A DNA stretch of 64,000 bases from Actinopolymorpha rutila. Lineage in GTDB: Bacteria; Actinomycetota; Actinomycetes; Propionibacteriales; Actinopolymorphaceae. Location of the stretch: positions 6,510,001 to 6,574,000 of the forward strand of contig NZ_JACBZH010000001.1 in NCBI RefSeq assembly GCF_013407855.1. The letters run 5' to 3'. Below the pieces are notes generated by a model, which had not been told where the DNA came from, did no database searches, and saw nothing but the letters and a program-made list of their open reading frames with translations. Made by a program: the position numbers and the translations under genes. Positions 16,997 to 25,003 of the stretch are shown piece by piece (positions within the stretch are counted from its first letter, which is position 1; the number at the start of each line of letters is the position of its first letter).

Positions 16997-17494
16997 TTAG
17001 CCGCAGGAGACCCAGGTTCCGTCGTGGGCCATCCGGTGGAGTTCGCGCCTGGTCACCTGCATGTCGTGTTCGTTCTCGTCCTGGAGGAGCACTTTCCCAG
17101 GCGTGATGCGTGCTGCGGTGGACAGCCGGAAGTCAGCGGACGCGACGGCGTAGCTGTTGTCTCGGGTCCAGCCGTAGACGCTGTAGGTGACGTTCTTCTG
17201 GAGCTTGGGTGCTTTGCCTTGGAGTTTCCAGCCGCCGGCCGGGTCGTCCACCCGGAAGGAGGTGGAACGTCCGGTGAGTTTCGGCGCGTCGTAGCTGGCG
17301 TCTTCGATCCCGTCTGCTCCGCCGTCGTGGTAGATCGTCGCACCGTCCGGTGGCGTCGGACCGCACCAGGCCAGCACGACGAACAGGTGACCCTGCGGGT
17401 CGACGCTGATCCCTGCCAGCCCGTTGTCGATCACCGAACAACCCGCCATGAGGACCGCCATCGCCACCGTGGACAAGCCCAGACGCCAGCGCAT
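16997..17494 (-). CDS. Putative lipoprotein
   Basis: 165 aa. N-terminal MRWRLGLSTVAMAVLMAGC is a lipoprotein signal with lipobox LMAGC; lipidation is expected at Cys19. The mature part has a beta-rich composition with conserved-looking LAWCGPTPPDGATIYHD and TYSVYGWTRDNSY. It ends VSCG. A longer in-frame ORF upstream is discounted because it lacks a signal. Surface protein of unknown role, separated by 76 bp from the hypothetical gene on its 3' side. Confidence 0.7.
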   Translation of the reverse strand: MRWRLGLSTVAMAVLMAGCSVIDNGLAGISVDPQGHLFVVLAWCGPTPPDGATIYHDGGADGIEDASYDAPKLTGRSTSFRVDDPAGGWKLQGKAPKLQKNVTYSVYGWTRDNSYAVASADFRLSTAARITPGKVLLQDENEHDMQVTRRELHRMAHDGTWVSCG

Positions 17495-17807
17495 GCGGTG
17501 AGGGTAGTGGCGGCAGACCGACGCCAACGGAACTGTGCCGCGATCGTGATCTCCAGCCCGAGCCGGAGGTGGAGCTCGTCCAGCGACCTGGCAGTGGCGA
17601 GGCCTCACGGGCAACCACTCTTCCCCGTCGTCCTCGCAACCAGCCAGATTGAAGGTCGCAGCGGAGGCGGTCAAGGGTCGGCGAAGCCGATCACGAAGTG
17701 ACGCAGAAGGCGCCCTTGAGGGCCGCAGTGGAGACCGGAGACTGGCCTGCGAGGAGGGCGGGGCGGTCACTTGCCTGCGGCCGGTTCCTCGTGTCCACTT
17801 CTCGGCT

Positions 17808-18155
17808 ATGACGCACCGCGCTCCCGGTGGAGACTCCCGGCTGTTGGCGTGGTTCGTCTTCGTCGGTAAGTGGGTCCTCGACGGGCTGGGCGAGGTGGCG
17901 GCCAGACTTGTCGCATGTGGCCTGGTCGCGCTTGTGGGCCTTGGGCTCGTAGCGGCTCCAGCGCTCACGGTCGCGGTGGCCGTGCCGGTGCTACTTCTGG
18001 CTGGCTACGGTTGCGTCGAGTGGTTTCGTGCGTCGCGGCGAGGCGTCCAGGTTCGGCATCGTCGCCTGGCGAGGGCGTCGGTTGTGACGGCTCTCGTTGT
18101 CGGCTGCCTGGCTGCTTATGCGATCACATACTGCAGCTGCACGAGCTGGTGGTGA
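17808..18155 (+). CDS. Small membrane protein, unknown
   Basis: 115 aa. Two hydrophobic segments (about 28-66, probably a hairpin, and 91-108) separated by a basic loop RASRRGVQVRHRRLARAS; the short C-terminus is Cys/Trp-rich (CSCTSWW). ATG 17808 has no clear ribosome site, so the start is provisional. It converges on the coiled-coil gene with a shared terminator between. Confidence 0.5.
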   Translation: MTHRAPGGDSRLLAWFVFVGKWVLDGLGEVAARLVACGLVALVGLGLVAAPALTVAVAVPVLLLAGYGCVEWFRASRRGVQVRHRRLARASVVTALVVGCLAAYAITYCSCTSWW

Positions 18156-18180
18156 CTGGTCCGCCCTTGACCTAAGAAAG

Positions 18181-18209
18181 CCGGAATCGGCAAAAATGGC
18201 CGATTCCGG
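18181..18209. terminator. Bidirectional terminator
   Basis: Perfect 11-bp stem CCGGAATCGGC / GCCGATTCCGG with loop AAAAATG. It lies between the convergent genes ending at 18155 (+) and 18378 (-). No other gene is seen in 18156-18377. Confidence 0.8.
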
Positions 18210-18377
18210 GGATAGATCGCGGGAATATGACGGATGGTGCATGCCTCGACGGAGTGCAAGTTCCGGCATTAAGGCCTCCGTCGAGACGTGCGCCGTCCGC
18301 ACATCGTCCTTGCTCTGAAATGTCTCTTCTGATCGGCGCAGACGAAGCGGTTAGGCGAATCTGCTCGCAGGGGGTAG

Positions 18378-18806
18378 TCAACGCCGGGCGCCCACGAGTT
18401 CGTTTGCTTTCTCGCGTCTGAGGACAGCTTCGAGTGCGGCGTACTCTGCCTCGTCGATGGCTGCTCTGGCGAGGTCGATGGCGAAGGAGGCGTCATCTTC
18501 TGCCGCGTCGGCCTCGTCGGCTGCCCTGTCAGCGTCAAACTCCTCTCGTTTCGACTCGATCTTGGACCGGATTTGCTGGACCTGGCTGTCCCATTGCTGC
18601 TGAACGTCCCGCCACCATGCGGAGGCTCCGGCCTTGGCCTGGCCGGCGCGTTCCTTGAGTTCGTTGTTACGTTGCTGTGCTCCGGCCCGCACCTTGGCGA
18701 CCTGCTCTTCCAGTTTGGTGCGCTGGTCGGTCTGCGCGGCATGGAAAGCGTCTTCTGCTTCCTTGGCTTTGGCTGACATAGCGGCCAGCTGTTCCGAAAG
18801 TGTCAT
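18378..18806 (-). CDS. Coiled-coil actinobacterial protein
   Basis: 142 aa from MTLSEQLAAMSAKAKEAEDA, with GGAGG 8 nt upstream; a start five codons earlier overlaps that site. Almost entirely helical: repeated Glu/Lys/Ala heptads, a WWRDVQQQWDSQVQQIRSK centre, and an acidic end ASFAIDLARAAIDEAEYAAL. Proteins with this layout are frequent in actinobacteria and unnamed. Likely cytoplasmic and oligomeric. Confidence 0.75.
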   Translation of the reverse strand: MTLSEQLAAMSAKAKEAEDAFHAAQTDQRTKLEEQVAKVRAGAQQRNNELKERAGQAKAGASAWWRDVQQQWDSQVQQIRSKIESKREEFDADRAADEADAAEDDASFAIDLARAAIDEAEYAALEAVLRREKANELVGARR

Positions 18807-19213
18807 CTGGTTCTCCTCCAACTCCAGCGAGGCTGAGGTGCAAGTCAGGCTGAGCTACCTCCCGCATATGGACCTGTGCGCCGTTCAGCCCGTAGAAGTG
18901 CCCGTCACGGTTGAACTGCTCGCACTCGCCTGCTTCGAACGTACGAAGCCGCAGACATTCGGTTACAGGGACCAACGTCACGGAAGCGGACCGACCCGAT
19001 GGCCTGACATGACTGGTCCTCCGGTGAACACACGCTAAGGTCCGAACGAGCGATGACTTCGAGCCCGTCCGTCCTCAGGTCCGACCGACGTTTGACTTGT
19101 TTGTCTGATCCTCATCGTGGAAACGTCGACCACGAGATGGCTGAAGGAGCCCAGCCACGCTGCTGCGGGCGGGTATAGCCGCCCACACTGACGGCAGGCC
19201 CCAAGGAGGGCTT
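18807..19213. other. Intergenic region, no gene seen
   Basis: 400 bp between the divergent coiled-coil and AI-2E genes. No ORF with a ribosome site or family resemblance. It must carry promoters for both genes, but no clear hexamers are visible. The AI-2E ribosome site AAGGAGG is at its end. Confidence 0.4.
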
Positions 19214-20272
19214 ATGTCGGACAAGGCGGTCACGCGATCGGCGATATCGCGACCGATCACGCTCCTGGTAGGACTAGCGGCCACCTTCCTTGTGATCTCG
19301 GGTCTGCGAGACACCGCGAACCTCGTTGGGCCAACCTTTTTGGCCTTGGTGCTCACCATCGCGGTGCATCCCCTGCACAGCTGGGCTAAGCGTCACCGGT
19401 TACCTGGCTGGGTCGGAACAGTCGGTGGCCTAATCGCCATCTACCTTTTCCTGCTCACCCTCACGGTCTCCTTCGGCATCGCGATTGCACGCTTCGCGAT
19501 GCTCCTGCCCACTTACCAGGTGCAGATGAGCCGACTGCTTGATCGCGCTCTGGCCTGGCTCTCGGACCTAGGACTAACCCAGCGCCAGCTCGAGAAGATG
19601 GCCGGCACACTCGACATCAACAAGCTGGCCACGGTGGCAGGAAGCGTGGCCGGCGGTCTGCTCGGCGTACTGACCAGTCTTGGCTTCATCGCAGCTCTGC
19701 TGCTGTTCATGGTCTCCGACGCCGCTGGCTTCGCGCACAAGCTCTCCGCGGTGCCCGCCGAGCGACGTCCGTTGGTCCGTGCGCTGAGCACCTTCGCGTC
19801 CGGCACCCGAAGGTACCTCCTGGTCTCCACAGTCTTCGGACTTGCCGTAGGCGTTGTCAACGTCCTCGCCTTGCTCGTGATCGGCGTACCAGCTGCCGTG
19901 CTGTGGGGCCTACTGTCATTCATTACCAACTACATCCCGAACGTCGGCTTCGTCCTCGGCCTGATACCACCGGCAATCCTCGGACTCCTCCAAGGCGGCC
20001 CCAAAATGATGATCGCCGTCATCGTGGCCTACAGCGCCGCAAACGTCCTCATCCAAAGCGTCATCCAGCCGAAGGTCGTGGGCAACGTCATAGACATGTC
20101 CGCCACCCTCACCATGCTGTCCTTGGTCTTCTGGGCCGCAACACTCGGCGCCATCGGTGCACTGATGGCCGTCCCACTGTCCCTTCTGGTCAAGGCACTG
20201 CTCGTCGACGCCGACCCGGGCTCGGCCTGGCTACAGCCCCTTCTGTCCGCCCAGAAGAGATCAGCGAGATGA
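19214..20272 (+). CDS. AI-2E family membrane transporter
   Basis: 352 aa with about eight TM segments in the AI-2E (PF01594) pattern: two early helices, a soluble insertion (about 105-150, LLDRALAWLSDLGLTQRQLE), then the C-terminal block with FITNYIPNVGFVLGLIPPAI and VIQPKVVGNVIDMSATLTML, the family signature. Strong AAGGAGG ribosome site. Family roles include AI-2 export and sodium/proton antiport; here it stands alone, so the substrate is open. Confidence 0.9.
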   Translation: MSDKAVTRSAISRPITLLVGLAATFLVISGLRDTANLVGPTFLALVLTIAVHPLHSWAKRHRLPGWVGTVGGLIAIYLFLLTLTVSFGIAIARFAMLLPTYQVQMSRLLDRALAWLSDLGLTQRQLEKMAGTLDINKLATVAGSVAGGLLGVLTSLGFIAALLLFMVSDAAGFAHKLSAVPAERRPLVRALSTFASGTRRYLLVSTVFGLAVGVVNVLALLVIGVPAAVLWGLLSFITNYIPNVGFVLGLIPPAILGLLQGGPKMMIAVIVAYSAANVLIQSVIQPKVVGNVIDMSATLTMLSLVFWAATLGAIGALMAVPLSLLVKALLVDADPGSAWLQPLLSAQKRSAR

Positions 20273-20282
20273 AGCCGCGCGG

Positions 20283-20750
20283 CTAGGGCGCAGCCTGGCC
20301 TAGTGGCTGGATTGTCCGGATGGCTATCGCCATGTCTTCCATGCTGCCGATAACGGCAGCGGGTTCGGCCACGAGGAGGTTGGTCCTACGGTCGGGCGAC
20401 TTCACTTAGCCGATGCTGTGGACTCCTGTCGCGTGGGCGACGTCCATGTCGGTGAGTGAGCCGCCGATGAGGACGCCCTCCATGCCGGGCGCTGCGACGA
20501 TCTCCAGCACCTGTTGCACCGGTTCGGGGTGAGGCTTCATCAGGTCCGGTCGCCCCGGCGGTCGTCCCACGATGGCGACGACCAGGCCGTCGACCTCGTG
20601 CAGCTGGAGGTAAGCCTCGATGGCCGGCGCGGACTTGTTGCTGACGATGACGACGGGCCGCCCTGTGTCGTGGCACGCCTGCACCGCTTCCGCCGAGCCC
20701 TGCGTGGGGATGGCGTCGTCCGCGGCCCGGAGTTCGCCTGCTCGCCGCAT
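20283..20750 (-). pseudogene. HAD-superfamily hydrolase, 5'-truncated with an internal stop
   Basis: MRRAGELRAADDAIPTQGSA leads into VVIVSNKSAPAIEAYLQLH (HAD motif II), GRPDLMKPHPEPVQQVLE (motif III Lys) and VLIGGSLTDMDVAHATGV (motif IV). The motif I DxDG segment is missing from the 5' end. At 20406-20408 a TAA follows VHSIG; reading through it continues in the same frame for 40 codons to a natural TAG, so TAA probably replaced TAC or TAT. It lies 17 bp downstream of the Nudix gene, probably a former operon. Confidence 0.7.
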
Positions 20751-20767
20751 AGGAGAGGGTGTGACAG

Positions 20768-21202
20768 TCAGGGCGTGAGGCGTTGTCCGTCGTGGCTGCG
20801 GATCGCTGGCCGGGGCTCGTCCGTGGGGAGGGCGTCGAGGAGGCGGATGGCGTAGGCCTCGTTCATGCGGTCGCGGACCTCGTCCGGGGTGAGCCAGGTG
20901 ACGCGGTCGGTCTCGACGCTGGTCTGTTCGGTTCCGCCGGCGAGGTGGCAGCGGAAGACGAGGGCGACGATCCCGCGGTTCATGTTCTTGTAGACGCCGG
21001 TGAGCGCGTCGGGCTCGACGTGGAGGCCGGTCTCCTCTTCGACCTCGCGGCGGAGCCCGTCGTGGATGGACTCGCCGAGCTCAAGGACTCCGCCGGGTGG
21101 TTCCCAGTGGCCGTTGTCGCGGCGCCGGATCGCCAGGACCCGTCCTTGTGGGTCGAGGACGGCGGCCGCGACGCTGACGGAGTGGAGCGGGGCTAGGGAC
21201 AT
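20768..21202 (-). CDS. Nudix hydrolase
   Basis: 144 aa. The Nudix box is complete: GG-VLELGE-SIHDGLR-REVEEETGL with its catalytic glutamates. Start MSLAPLHSVSV is preceded by GAGGAG. It would cleave a nucleoside diphosphate linked to another moiety; substrate unknown. It is upstream of the broken HAD gene. Confidence 0.9.
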   Translation of the reverse strand: MSLAPLHSVSVAAAVLDPQGRVLAIRRRDNGHWEPPGGVLELGESIHDGLRREVEEETGLHVEPDALTGVYKNMNRGIVALVFRCHLAGGTEQTSVETDRVTWLTPDEVRDRMNEAYAIRLLDALPTDEPRPAIRSHDGQRLTP

Positions 21203-21227
21203 GGGAGCTCCTCGGGGCTACAGTGAC

Positions 21228-21440
21228 CCAGAGTCCCCGCCCTGCCCACCACATCTCCGCAGGTCAACAGCTTGCCGGTTCTTCAGCAGGCGCCTGCCGA
21301 CGCCGAAATATCTGAGACCACATAGCCTCGAAACTGAGACCATCTGTGGCATCGCGCCTGGTCAGCGGCCTGCCGGCGGCTGCTTTCGAAGCGGAAGGTC
21401 AGCGCTGGTTCTGGCCATTGCGTTCAATGCATCCTCGTTG
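21228..21440 (+). repeat. Class A repeat, copy A3 (right arm only)
   Basis: The match to class A begins inside the T-arm/acceptor strand (GTCCCCGCCCTGCCCACCAC) and continues through the right arm, both CTGAGACC motifs, the GCATCGCGCCTGGTCAGCGG block, the GCTTTCGAAGC hairpin and the CATTGCGTTCAATGCATCC tail. The left arm and anticodon part are missing. The hairpin is replaced by an unrelated one, AGGCGCCT. Confidence 0.65.
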
Positions 21441-21540
21441 TCGAGTGCCAGGTTTGACCGACGTACCTACCTGGCGGAGGTGATCGTGACGATCGACACA
21501 CAAGACATGGAGCAGGTCGTGATCTACGCGCACCAGACTG

Positions 21541-22566
21541 CTATTCCTCGGCGGTAACGACGACCTTCCCGATCGTGTGGCCGGTCTCCACAATCGTGTG
21601 GGCTTCGCGCAGTCGTGTCGCGTCGAGCGGCGCGAGGGTCCGCGTGAGAGTCGTGCGGATGCGGCCGTCGTCGACCAGTTCGGCGATGCGGTCCAGCCCG
21701 TCATGCTGGGCAGTGAGGTCCCAGGAGTGGCGGGGGCGGGTGAACATGAACTCCCAGTGCCAGGAGATGCTCTTGTCCTTCAGGGCGTAGAAGTCCAGGT
21801 CGCGTTCGTCGTCGATCGCGACGATCTGTCCGAACGGACGCAACACCTTCGCGAACAGCGGGATGCGTCCCCTGCTATGCGCGCTGAACACATAGTCGAC
21901 GCCGCCGGCCGCAGCATCGAGGATGCGGCGGACGAGGTCGGGGTCGGAGTGGTCGACCACGACGTCGGCGCCGAGCTGCTCAGCCCAGGCACGGGACTCT
22001 GGGCGGGACGCGGTGGCGATGACCTTCACACCGGTGAGGACCTTGGTGAGCTGGATAAGGATGGAGCCGACCCCGCCCGCTGCTCCCAGCACCAGGAGGG
22101 TGCCGGTCGACTCGGTGGTCAGGCGGAGCTTGTCGAACAGCGCCTCCCACGCGGTGATCCCGGTCAGCGGAAGCGCCGCCGCTTCCACGTGGCTGAGGGA
22201 GGTCGGTTTGCTGCCGACGATGCGCTCGTCCACGAGCTGGCGGGAGGCGTTGGAGCCGGGCCGGTCGAGGCTTCCGGCGTAGTAGACCTCGTCACCGACA
22301 CGGAACAGGTTCGTCTCGGGGCCTGCGGCGAGAACGACGCCGGAGGCGTCCCACCCGAGAATGCGGTCCTTCCGCGCCCCGTTGCCGGAAGCGCGCACCT
22401 TCACATCCACAGGGTTCACCGACACCGCGCGCACCTCGACGAGCAGGTCATGCCCGGTGGGTGCAGCCGGTGCGGGGACGAGTGCGTCGACCAGGCTGTC
22501 GGGGTTGTCGACGGGGCCTCCGGCGCGGTTGACGACGGCGGGCATCGTCTGCGGCTGATCAGCCAT
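21541..22566 (-). CDS. NADPH:quinone oxidoreductase / zinc-type alcohol dehydrogenase-like protein
   Basis: 341 aa from MADQPQTMPAVV. MDR superfamily: GroES-like domain (VEVRAVSVNPVDVKVR, GWDASGVV), Rossmann domain with LVLGAAGGVGSILIQL and a PLTGITAWEALFDKL segment. No structural-zinc cysteines, consistent with the zinc-independent class. The ribosome site is a GAGAGGAAAG stretch. An HxlR regulator fragment lies upstream on the same strand, suggesting a former redox/electrophile-responsive unit. Confidence 0.9.
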   Translation of the reverse strand: MADQPQTMPAVVNRAGGPVDNPDSLVDALVPAPAAPTGHDLLVEVRAVSVNPVDVKVRASGNGARKDRILGWDASGVVLAAGPETNLFRVGDEVYYAGSLDRPGSNASRQLVDERIVGSKPTSLSHVEAAALPLTGITAWEALFDKLRLTTESTGTLLVLGAAGGVGSILIQLTKVLTGVKVIATASRPESRAWAEQLGADVVVDHSDPDLVRRILDAAAGGVDYVFSAHSRGRIPLFAKVLRPFGQIVAIDDERDLDFYALKDKSISWHWEFMFTRPRHSWDLTAQHDGLDRIAELVDDGRIRTTLTRTLAPLDATRLREAHTIVETGHTIGKVVVTAEE

Positions 22567-22691
22567 CGGGTGCTTTCCTCTCCACGGACCGTGCACCGTG
22601 CCAGCCCGTTGCGGAGACGCTCTCCGCGAGGATGCAGTTACCCGCTAGGGAGACTACGTACCCGAGGGAAAGCAGCACCGGGTCAGGAGGC

Positions 22692-22907
22692 CTACATGGG
22701 CGATTCGTCACCGCTCCCCTGGGCGTGTGCGTGGGCGTAGTTGCTCTCGGCCCACTCGCACAGCGCGAACACCGGTCCGAGCGCGCTGCGTCCGGCAGTG
22801 GTCAACGAGTACTCCACATGCAACGGGACCGTGGGGATGACCTCACGATGCACGAGCCCGAACCGCTCCAACCCCCAGCGTCGCAGGCTCCTCGGTTGAC
22901 TTCCCCC
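22692..22907 (-). pseudogene. HxlR-type regulator, C-terminal fragment
   Basis: The fragment LRRWGLERFGLVHREVI then PTVPLHVEYSLTTAGRSALG and LCEWAESNYAHAH is the wing and C-terminal helix of an HxlR winged-helix protein. The N-terminal helices are missing and the upstream sequence reads into unrelated DNA. It precedes the quinone oxidoreductase, a common HxlR target. Not expected to be functional. 22908-23123 holds nothing recognisable. Confidence 0.65.
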
Positions 22908-23123
22908 GCCAGCGCTCTCCCTGCACTTGCTATGGAGGCGTCTCGGAGTTGGACGCCGGATGGAACGCGTGAGGATCCAATGACCACAGCGACTCTGCCT
23001 CGAGACTGATCCGCTGCGACAGTCGAGATCATCGACGCCTTCCCAACCCAGGCGCGCAACGCTTGGGGAGCCCTCCCCCAGGGACATCGACCCCATCCGC
23101 AGGCCCTGCCGGCACTCACACGC

Positions 23124-23480
23124 TGGTCTCAGACTTGGTCTCATTCGTGCGCGTTCGCCGATGGCCGGCGACGGCCGGGGACCACGCTGACCTGCGCAGA
23201 CGTACCCAGACGGAGGATGGTGAACGTGGGTCCGTGGCCCTGAGAAGCGGAAGGTCGGCGGTTCGACCCCGCCCCTGCCCACCACATATCCGCAGGTCAA
23301 CGGCTTAGAGGCTCCCGGCAGATACCTGTCGGGAGCCGCCGTAACTGAGACCAGCTGGCCCGGAAACTGAGACCATCGGCGGCATCGTGCCTGGTCAGCC
23401 ACCTGCCAGCTGCTGATTCTGAAGCGGAAGGTCGGCACCCGGGGTTGTGGCCATTCCGTCCAATGCGTCCGTAGTCGGAG
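23124..23480 (+). repeat. Class A repeat, copy A4
   Basis: Complete arms. TGGTCTCAGACTTGGTCTCA, core 23239-23284 with anticodon loop CTGAGAA, hairpin GGCTCCCGGCAG/CTGTCGGGAGCC, CTGAGACC twice, the CATTCCGTCCAATGCGTCC tail. It ends where the IS21 relic begins (about 23480). Confidence 0.75.
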
Positions 23481-23832
23481 CGCGCAGTCATCGATCACCG
23501 GCGCGTACGGATCGATCGCCGGCCGCGGCCGCCGCGGATAGGCCTTGCGTGGCGGCGGGATCGCACTGTCCAGCGCCTGACGTACCGTGCGCCGGTGCAC
23601 CTGATGCCGCTCCGCCAACTCCCGGATCGACAGGCCAGCCCTCACGACGTCTGTCCCTGCGGATCCGCTCGAACAACTACACTCGCGAACGCACCTGCCC
23701 CGACCTCCACTCCGAAACGAACATCGACGTGCAGATCACAACCAGGGTGGGGCCAACATTGGCGACGACACGCAGGCCCCACAACCCAACGCGCTCACCA
23801 CCCGAGTGGGGCCAACATTTACGACGAAAAGC
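23481..23832 (-). mobile_element. IS21-family insertion sequence relic (left end and istA 5' fragment)
   Basis: On the minus strand from about 23645, LSIRELAERHQVHRRTVRQA then a PPPRKAYPRRPRP segment is the N-terminal HTH of an IstA transposase; it stops after about 55 residues at repeat A4. Outside the gene, TGGGGCCAACATT occurs twice in the same orientation (23748-23760, 23807-23819), the multiple terminal repeats characteristic of IS21 ends. The rest of istA, istB and the right end are absent. Confidence 0.75.
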
Positions 23833-23988
23833 GCCCAGCCGGGGGCAGATCAGGTGATCACACGCAGCGGACGGCGGCACGCCCTGCTGGCGTGCGTTGG
23901 CGACGGCCTCGGACATGCCGAGCAGCCGCGTTGCTGCTGTTGCTGTACTTTGCTGCCGTCCGCTGTCGCACGGACGAGCGAACTGTGA

Positions 23989-24348
23989 TCAGCGGACCGG
24001 GCCCAAGAAGCCGAGTTCTCCATACAAGCGTGCCGATGTGATCACGCCATCTGCCACATCGTAGGCGAGGCACCACGCTATTCGTCCGGCGCCGTTATCG
24101 CGCGGGTCGGCACAGTATCCCTCAATGTATGCAGTCCCATCTGCATACACGATCCGATTTTCTCCGTCGGGCATGTTGTTGTGCAACTCCGTTATGTAGT
24201 CCCGGACCTTGCTCGGGCCGACAATCGTCGTCGCGCCGTCGAATGTCGTCCAGCGCATATCGTCAGCGTAGAAGGTCGAAAAGTCCTCGCCGCGGCCCAT
24301 GGTATCGAAATAGCGCTCGATAACGGCTTGTGTATCCGTGGCATTCAT
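23989..24348 (-). CDS. SnoaL / NTF2-like protein
   Basis: 119 aa from MNATDTQAVIERYFDTMGRG, with AAGGAGG 8 nt upstream. NTF2-like pocket protein: VIERYFDTMGRGEDFSTFYADDMRW, a GPSKVRDYITELHNNMPDG helix and strands ending IAWCLAYDVADGVITSARLY. Small cyclases, isomerases and stress proteins share the fold; no active-site pair can be assigned. The next gene, also NTF2-like, is on the same strand upstream. Confidence 0.75.
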   Translation of the reverse strand: MNATDTQAVIERYFDTMGRGEDFSTFYADDMRWTTFDGATTIVGPSKVRDYITELHNNMPDGENRIVYADGTAYIEGYCADPRDNGAGRIAWCLAYDVADGVITSARLYGELGFLGPVR

Positions 24349-24428
24349 GTGTAGAGCCTCCTTGCTCACAGCCCTCGGAGAGCTGCCTCTCGGCGGTCTC
24401 GGTGGTGGCTTGTTCGGTTATGGCGGAG

Positions 24429-24888
24429 TCAGCGCACAGGCGCATGGCGGCCGATCAACCTGACTAACTTCGTCGGCCCCGTAAGCTCGCCCATCTGCCG
24501 GACGATGGGTAGTGGGTTCACCTGGGCCCACCATTCGGCGATCCTGCCGTCGACGACGGAACATCATCATCTCCTCCCATTCCACAAGCAACCCCGTCGC
24601 GGGATGACCGTAGTACTCGCCCCGATGCGTCCCCCGCGCGTGCATCCGCGCAACGGCCTTGTCACCCTCGACCACGAGGTCATCGATCGTGTAGTGCACA
24701 TCTGGGAACACACCCTGAAGCCACAGGAAGAACTGCCTGGCATTCTCGGGTCCACGTACAGGCCCGTCTTCCTCCGGAGACACCTGGAACGTCTCAGTAA
24801 CGAACTCGTCCAAGTGATCGAGGCTCCACCGATTGACCACATCATCAAACAGCCGGCGCACAAGAGCCCTACTGACCTCTGGCAACAT
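24429..24888 (-). pseudogene. SnoaL-like polyketide cyclase / ester cyclase, frameshifted
   Basis: Start MLPEVSRALVRRLFDDVVN after GAGGAGGGG. The body VFPDVHYTIDDLVVEGDKAV then ARMHARGTHRGEYYG is the SnoaL-like core with its His/Asp positions. At WEEMMMFR the frame breaks; shifting it restores VVDGRIAEWWAQVNPLPIV and ends RHAPVR-stop at 24429, a natural length near 150 aa. A single short indel or a sequencing error explains it. Confidence 0.7.
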
Positions 24889-25003
24889 CCCAGCCCCCTC
24901 CTCGAGACGCCACCACCACGACGTGCCGTCAACCGCGCGTACCCCCGGATGTCCCCTGCTTCGCCGCGTCGTCGTCGAGCACCTCGGCAACCGTGCGGCA
25001 TGA

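Noticed and set aside
21541..22740. Plus-strand ORF opposite the quinone oxidoreductase
   Set aside because: Shadow; the minus strand has both MDR domains and a ribosome site.
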